From Brachionus koreanus (lineage: Eukaryota; Rotifera; Eurotatoria; Ploima; Brachionidae), in NCBI GenBank assembly GCA_016987375.1, contig PJRA01000263.1, positions 3,270,200 through 3,334,199 on the forward strand: a stretch of 64,000 nt of DNA, written 5' to 3'. How positions within the stretch are numbered: position 1 is the first letter of the stretch; each line of letters opens with the position of its first letter. Made by a program: the position numbers and the translations under genes. The notes below the pieces were generated by a model, which was not told where the DNA came from, searched no databases, and saw only the letters and a program-made list of their open reading frames with translations. Positions 58,931 to 64,000 of the stretch are shown here, in pieces.

Positions 58931-60155
58931 AATGCCATGTGCTACTAGTGTTACTTTTGACACATCAAATATCTCTAGGCAGTCAAATGGATGTACGCTT
59001 TACAGATTTCTCTAAAGCTTTCGATAGAGTGAATCACTTAAAACTTTTATTTAAACTTAAACGACTTGACATTGACGAAATGTTATTAAAATGGATTGAA
59101 TCGTTTCTTAGTCATCGTAAACAAAGAGTTTTAGTAGGTAAAACATAATCCGAATGGCTTAATGTGATTAGTGGTGTACCACAAGGCTCTGTCCTCGGTC
59201 CATTGCTCTTCACAATTTTTATTAGTGATTTACCCAACAAACAAAAAAACAAATATTCATAATATTCTGTATTATCGATCGATACAATCCGCATCAATCA
59301 TTTAAGTTACTTCAAGATGATATTGGTTCGTTAATTAGCTGGTGTAATGAATGGTCTATGGGTTTAAATTTTGATAAATGCGAAATTATAAGTTTTAATC
59401 GAAATCAAGGGTTCCAAAATGATTATATTTTGAATGATTTAGCCAATGGAAAAACTCATCTTGTCTCAAGATCCCGGATTCAGAAAGACTTAGGAATCTG
59501 GATTCAAAATGATTCAAAATGGCATTCTCAAATTTGCTCAGCAGCCTCAAAAGCTAACAGAATACTTGGTCAAATTCTTCATGGTATTAAATTTAGGACA
59601 CAGATGGTCATTAAATTACTTTATACAAGTCTTGTTAGGTCTCACTTAGAGTATGTTATTCCGGTATGGTGCCCATATCTAGAGAAAGATTAAAGAATTC
59701 TAGGGGAGGTTCAACGAAGAGCTACTCGTGCTATCTCCGGTTTTAAAGATATAAACTACAAAGATAGACTAAAGGCTCAAAACCTGACGAATTTAACCGA
59801 AAGGCGCATGAGAGGTGACTTAATTCAAATGTTTAAAGTAAAGTTAAAAAAAATATTGATTAAGTCAAATGGCAATCTCCACTCACTTTTTCAAGCAGAA
59901 GTTCAAGAGGCCATCCATACAAAATTAAAAGAGAAATAATCAAAAAATGTGCCCAAAGATACCAGTTCTTCACAAACCGTGTAGTAAATGGCTGGAATAA
60001 GCTGGGAGTGGATGCAGTGGAAGCTCAATCTAGCGATATTTTTAAAGCAAAAATAGACAAAATCTTTAATTATATTTTTTGCACATAATATCTAGTCAGA
60101 TTTACGCATTTTATGCGTTGCAATAAACCACTTTACTACTATACTATACTATACT
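58931..60155 (+). pseudogene. Dead LINE with reverse transcriptase and 3' tail
   Basis: A 5'-truncated non-LTR retrotransposon between the two TRPM genes, on the opposite strand. It reads FTDFSKAFDRVNH and [21 protein letters not shown] (RT palm), then LLQDDIGSLISWCNEW and LNFDKCEIISFNR, DLGIWIQNDSKWH, SAASKANRILGQI, EVQRRATRAISG, ERRMRGDLIQMFKV and FFTNRVVNGWNKLG. The position of the catalytic (F/Y)ADD motif (about 59265-59290) is destroyed by small indels, and several stops follow, so it is inactive. The 3' end has a hairpin (60104-60118, ACGCA-TTTTA-TGCGT) and a TACTA microsatellite (60134-60155). Confidence 0.9.
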
Positions 60156-61210
60156 GTTCTAATAATCTGTTTGTAAATTTTGAAAAGTTATCAATTTCAT
60201 TCAAGATAAAATAAATCTGATCCAATTAGTTGCACAACAATATAATAAGGATAATACTGATTCAAATTTTACTGAATAAAATAAAATTCAAAAGTTTTTT
60301 TAAAGGTTATAACAGTATTTTGATGATTCTTTTTTTGTTTCTTATTGTTTTTGATTTCCTGCTGCAGTTTATTACTCTTAATATATTGACTTAATAATTC
60401 TGAATTTGTTCTTAATTATTGTATAGTCCAGTGTTCGACAATGTCTCAGGCCAGTGAATCCCTAAAGCCATCCTCAGACTTTAAGTGTGAATGTTTTTTA
60501 GGCTTTTTCTGACAAATTCAGACATTACCCATCACATTACATCAGTGCTGTTTTTACTACAGTGTTGAAAAAATTAAACCTTGTTTTTTTGCTGTAGTTG
60601 GTTGATTTCCATGGTTGACAGATTCTAACAAAGCACTTTTTGCTTTAGCAAGTCTACCCTAAATGTCTCAGTGTGTTTCCATAACTGAACTGAAGGTGCT
60701 TCCTAAGTTTGTGAATTTGCTTATACACTCGATTTGTGTCAGTCATCATCATCATGAATATGATATTGATTCTCTCTATTTTTACTATAAATTCTAAAAA
60801 AACATTAAATTTATTTCTTTTCATTTTTGAATGATATTTCAAATAAATAAGAGTACAACGGGTCATAATGACCCATCGCTAATTAGGGTATCGATAAAGT
60901 CTAATATTACAAAAAAATAAGTGTTATGTTTAGATTATTATAAAAGTGATCAATTCTTCTTAACCAAGATTTTCTATATATGTCGATTACGTTAACAAAT
61001 ACTATTTTTTGAAGAATCAAACGAATAAAAAGAAAAAACTATTAATAAAATCCTTTAAATTTATTAATTTTTTTTTTAATTTTTAATAGAAATAACAAGA
61101 TAATGAAGCACTTTTTTATGATTTAAAAAGTCTACTAATAATTTAGTTTTTAAAACTTGTAAATAAAATAAATACTTAACTACTACATGAATAATGAAAT
61201 AATGAAAAAT
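60156..61210. other. Spacer downstream of TRPM paralog B
   Basis: About 1 kb. The part 60420-60770 is noticeably less AT-rich than the rest, with a (TCA)n run near 60742, and is probably an old repeat. An open frame of 70 codons on the minus strand (60654-60866) shows no domain. The region must include the 3' UTR of paralog B. Confidence 0.45.
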
Positions 61211-64000
61211 TTAGTTAAAAAATGAATTATGAATTTCAGATATTTCCTTAAGAGCATCTGATATTATTTCATTTGAATTTATTCTAACATTTGAGGACAC
61301 TTCTCTCCATCTACAAGTAGGATTGTTAATTTTTGCATCGAAAGAATCCTCTTTATCGAAATGAAAATTCCAAATTTCGGCCTCGACCCATGCATTGTCT
61401 GTATTTCTCGGATCATCTATGTAGCCTTTGTAAATCATGGTCGGCACAAATCCAACATCATTCAAAATATCTGCAAAAGCTCCCGATTGATTATTTATGG
61501 GTATTTGTGAGGCAAATGAAGCAAAAAAAGTCATCATGTCATCTTCTTCAAAGTTAACACATTTTTCAACATCGTTCTCTTCAAATACCATTTCCATAAA
61601 TGTCCTGCATACAACACTGTATTTCGACTCATCACCTATAATTCTATCTCCTGGTATCTTTGTTAGACCAGTTAAAGAATCTTTAACAGCAATAAACTCC
61701 AACAATTTTCTTCTTTCCACATAAATAGGTTTATTTTTTTGTTTTTTCCATCTAGTCACAATAGCCATTATTTCATGATTTGGTCCATAGCGCAACAAAG
61801 CACCTCTACCCCGAACACCTGTACGACCCATTGGGTTACGAGGATATCCTATACTGTCCAAGCTATAAATAACAGGGTATGATTGTGATGTTTGTTCATC
61901 AATTATTGTTATCCACGATTTTCTATCAATTGTAATTTTTTTTTCTGGATAAAATGGATTATCTATGTAACAAACTGCATTCCATAAAAATGTATTCTGT
62001 TTCTGATTGTTATTTTCATTGTTAATTTCAATATTGAATGGATCTAATTGGTCTTCATTTGACTCAGAAATTTCTATTTTTGGTACAGCGGAATTTTCAT
62101 TTAGAACCGGTGGTGGTGGCAACAAAGGTGCCAATGGTGCATTGGTCGGCATGCCAAAATTCACCACTTGAATCTCATCTCTAACATTGGAATTTATTTC
62201 CTCATCTATAAAAACTTTATCTATCTTAAAGCTCTCTTGAGCGAGAACAATAAATGGCGGATCGTAAAAATCAAAAGCCATTTCCCACGGTACCAACTTT
62301 TCATAAACAAAAAATCTAGCTATATTTGTGTTCACATAGGGCGATTCTCTTGATAAAATATGTATATAATTTCGCTTTTTTCTATCAGTAAGACCTGATT
62401 TTGATTGTTTTTGTACAATTAAATTTTTAATTTGTTCAAGATAAGACTGATTTTGGACTAAAGCCTTTTCCAACGAAATAACCCGATCATTTAGTCTTTG
62501 TAGAGATTTTTTCTGTGAGCTAAAGTCCTCGCGCACTTTATTCAAACTAGTTTCGACCTGTCTTTTTCTGTATTTCTCATTAGCTTCATCTTCCATATTT
62601 TGAGCATAACTTTCAGCAATATTTCGCCAATAGCTGTACGTATTTCCCATTTTAACACCGGTAAAATTCGACATAGGACTTACTTTTTCTACGTCGTCTT
62701 TTATTAAATTGTGTCTAAAACAAAAACTTTTGCAGCACACCTTACACTTCCTAATTAGTTTGCTGGCTCTAATTCTAACAAAGTCAAAAAGCATGTAGGC
62801 ATAAAGAAAAATGGTAAATGGCGGTGGGAATATGAGACGTTTCTCGTAGTCTACGACAATTTCATAGCGCTGAAACATCCATAATTGCTCCGATTGCTCG
62901 CTTATTCTTACTCCAGTATCACTAAACATGGCAGTCAACAAAGTGGGCAAAAAAAGTTTGATCAAAAAATAGTACTGAATTAGGATGAACCAGGCCACTA
63001 AGCTTAGATAATTGCATTTGTAGCTGACTCCATAGCTTTCTAGCTTTTCATGGCTGTAGGAAAAATCCAAACCATTAGTGAGATTAACACAAGAATAGGG
63101 CTCGGACATTTTGGCCGAAAGTCTTGTTAGTCGACAATCTTCGGTGCTTCTTTCCAAGTCAGCTCTGTCGACTGTGAACAGCTGCATTAAACCGCGAAGC
63201 AACAGCACTTTTTTGAGTAGCTCAAAATTGATCGGATGATACGGGTACAGAATTGCGTTTAATGCGATACTGCCTGCAGTCATCGAAATTAGAAATAAAC
63301 GCAAATAAATCATGAAATCATGCTTGACCATCAGCTTCATTTTGATCAGCATTGGTCCCAATTGATGACTAATGGGCAAAAAAATGAACAATATTCGGTA
63401 ACAAAAGTATAAAAGGAATATACAAAGTAGGGTTTTGGACATAAAAATTCGGTCCATTCCGAAAATTTCCATTCCATCCCAAACACCAAGAATTCTTATT
63501 GTAAAAAAAAGAGTCAAGAATATGAGCATTAGAGATATTTCGAGTACATGGGCTTTAATGGGAAGTTGAGAGCCAGTCAAGTAATTTTGATAAGCTATTC
63601 TGGTATTTTCAATTGCAATTGTGGCCGTCCATAGCCATAAAATAGAATCAAGTATTAAGTTACCGCAACACGGCCACAAAGTTACAGTGGCAAATAGACC
63701 TAGAAAACACATATAGGATATAAAATTGACCCAAAATTTTGTGAATGGTGAAGTCCATACTAAATAAATTTTTTCAAAAAATGGTGGTGTAACATAGTTG
63801 CATTTTTGTGGCTTTTGTTCGACTGGTTTTTCACTTCCATTGGCATGGCCATTCATTTGGCTCTCTTTTCGCGGCATAAAAAGCTGAGATTTTTTCCGAT
63901 TTTTTCTTATTTCTTTGAATAATTTTTCGTTTAGTTCGGCCTTAGTTCTTTCGGCCTCTTCTTGTTCTTCATCGCGATCTTCCTCATCTATTTCGTCTAT
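61211..64000 (-). CDS. TRPM2: TRPM2-like cation channel with NUDT9H domain, paralog B (5' part outside window)
   Basis: The large 3' exon of a second TRPM2-like channel. The frame is open from the window edge at 64000 to the stop at 61211, giving about 929 residues, so the N-terminal homology region lies beyond the window. An internal Met at 63877 is not the start, because the frame continues upstream with an acidic Glu/Asp-rich linker like that of paralog A. Shared features are S1-S6, the TRP helix (LWMFQRYEIVVDYEKR), the coiled coil (QRLNDRVISLEKALVQNQ) and NUDT9H. The membrane part is strongly similar but clearly diverged from paralog A. The last 190 or so residues are identical, and so is the DNA. 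Only the linker before NUDT9H (about 62000-62170) differs freely. The products could form mixed tetramers; that is inference. Confidence 0.92.
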   Translation of the reverse strand: MDEIDEEDRDEEQEEAERTKAELNEKLFKEIRKNRKKSQLFMPRKESQMNGHANGSEKPVEQKPQKCNYVTPPFFEKIYLVWTSPFTKFWVNFISYMCFLGLFATVTLWPCCGNLILDSILWLWTATIAIENTRIAYQNYLTGSQLPIKAHVLEISLMLIFLTLFFTIRILGVWDGMEIFGMDRIFMSKTLLCIFLLYFCYRILFIFLPISHQLGPMLIKMKLMVKHDFMIYLRLFLISMTAGSIALNAILYPYHPINFELLKKVLLLRGLMQLFTVDRADLERSTEDCRLTRLSAKMSEPYSCVNLTNGLDFSYSHEKLESYGVSYKCNYLSLVAWFILIQYYFLIKLFLPTLLTAMFSDTGVRISEQSEQLWMFQRYEIVVDYEKRLIFPPPFTIFLYAYMLFDFVRIRASKLIRKCKVCCKSFCFRHNLIKDDVEKVSPMSNFTGVKMGNTYSYWRNIAESYAQNMEDEANEKYRKRQVETSLNKVREDFSSQKKSLQRLNDRVISLEKALVQNQSYLEQIKNLIVQKQSKSGLTDRKKRNYIHILSRESPYVNTNIARFFVYEKLVPWEMAFDFYDPPFIVLAQESFKIDKVFIDEEINSNVRDEIQVVNFGMPTNAPLAPLLPPPPVLNENSAVPKIEISESNEDQLDPFNIEINNENNNQKQNTFLWNAVCYIDNPFYPEKKITIDRKSWITIIDEQTSQSYPVIYSLDSIGYPRNPMGRTGVRGRGALLRYGPNHEIMAIVTRWKKQKNKPIYVERRKLLEFIAVKDSLTGLTKIPGDRIIGDESKYSVVCRTFMEMVFEENDVEKCVNFEEDDMMTFFASFASQIPINNQSGAFADILNDVGFVPTMIYKGYIDDPRNTDNAWVEAEIWNFHFDKEDSFDAKINNPTCRWREVSSNVRINSNEIISDALKEISEIHNSFFN
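61229..61807 (-). repeat. 579-bp block identical to 50782-51360
   Basis: Partner of the paralog A block, in paralog B. Same reading frame and protein. The stop-proximal codons outside the block differ (paralog A ends QAFF, paralog B ends NSFFN). Confidence 0.88.

Noticed and set aside
60654..60866. 70-codon minus-strand frame with a Met run
   Set aside because: The Met run comes from a (TCA)n microsatellite and the rest shows no homology that I recognise.
63875..63877. Internal ATG as the start of TRPM paralog B
   Set aside because: The frame stays open upstream to the window edge and matches the acidic linker of paralog A, so the gene begins outside the window.

Overview
The window is a very AT-rich piece of an animal (metazoan) genome. 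Coding regions are split by very short introns, often 50-60 bp, with GT..AG ends. The encoded proteins are typical of animals: Rab7, NAA50, a Slo2 potassium channel, INPP5A, LRRC9 and TRPM2-like channels. The low GC, tiny introns and gene content suggest a small invertebrate, and a monogonont rotifer of the Brachionus type would fit. That organism call is inference; no marker gene in the window proves it.

Layout. 1-8.2 kb: LINE debris, then two plus-strand housekeeping genes (Rab7, NAA50) separated by TTAA-flanked elements. 8.2-15.0 kb: a sodium-activated-type Slo2/KCNT channel on the minus strand, with its selectivity filter on a 14-nt exon. 15-24.5 kb: a gene desert with a LINE 3' end, a foldback element, a TTAA MITE and several hairpins. 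24.5-27.1 kb: a minus-strand gene predicted to join J, TPR, UBA-like, RRM and CCCH domains. 27-31 kb: desert. 31.2-36.6 kb: INPP5A with a long novel C-terminal tail and a 2.9-kb intron carrying a dead mariner. 36.6-41 kb: desert with LINE and foldback relics. 41-50.4 kb: LRRC9. 50.8-58.4 kb and 61.2 kb to the window end: two same-strand tandem TRPM2-like channels with NUDT9-homology domains, separated by a dead LINE.

Themes. Several genes belong to ion and calcium signalling: two TRPM channels, an Na+/voltage-type K+ channel, and an IP3 5-phosphatase that ends IP3-driven Ca2+ release. Their proximity need not be functional. The strongest unusual signals are: (1) a 579-bp stretch that looks identical between the two TRPM genes and covers the NUDT9H core, which suggests gene conversion; (2) the 14-nt micro-exon encoding the pore filter of the Slo2 channel; (3) the J-TPR-UBA-RRM-CCCH protein; (4) several small non-autonomous transposon families, and a shared LINE 3'-end design of hairpin plus microsatellite. 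I saw no rRNA, tRNA, CRISPR array or bacterial-type operon. All exon boundaries were read by eye from splice consensus and remembered family sequences, so small shifts are possible.
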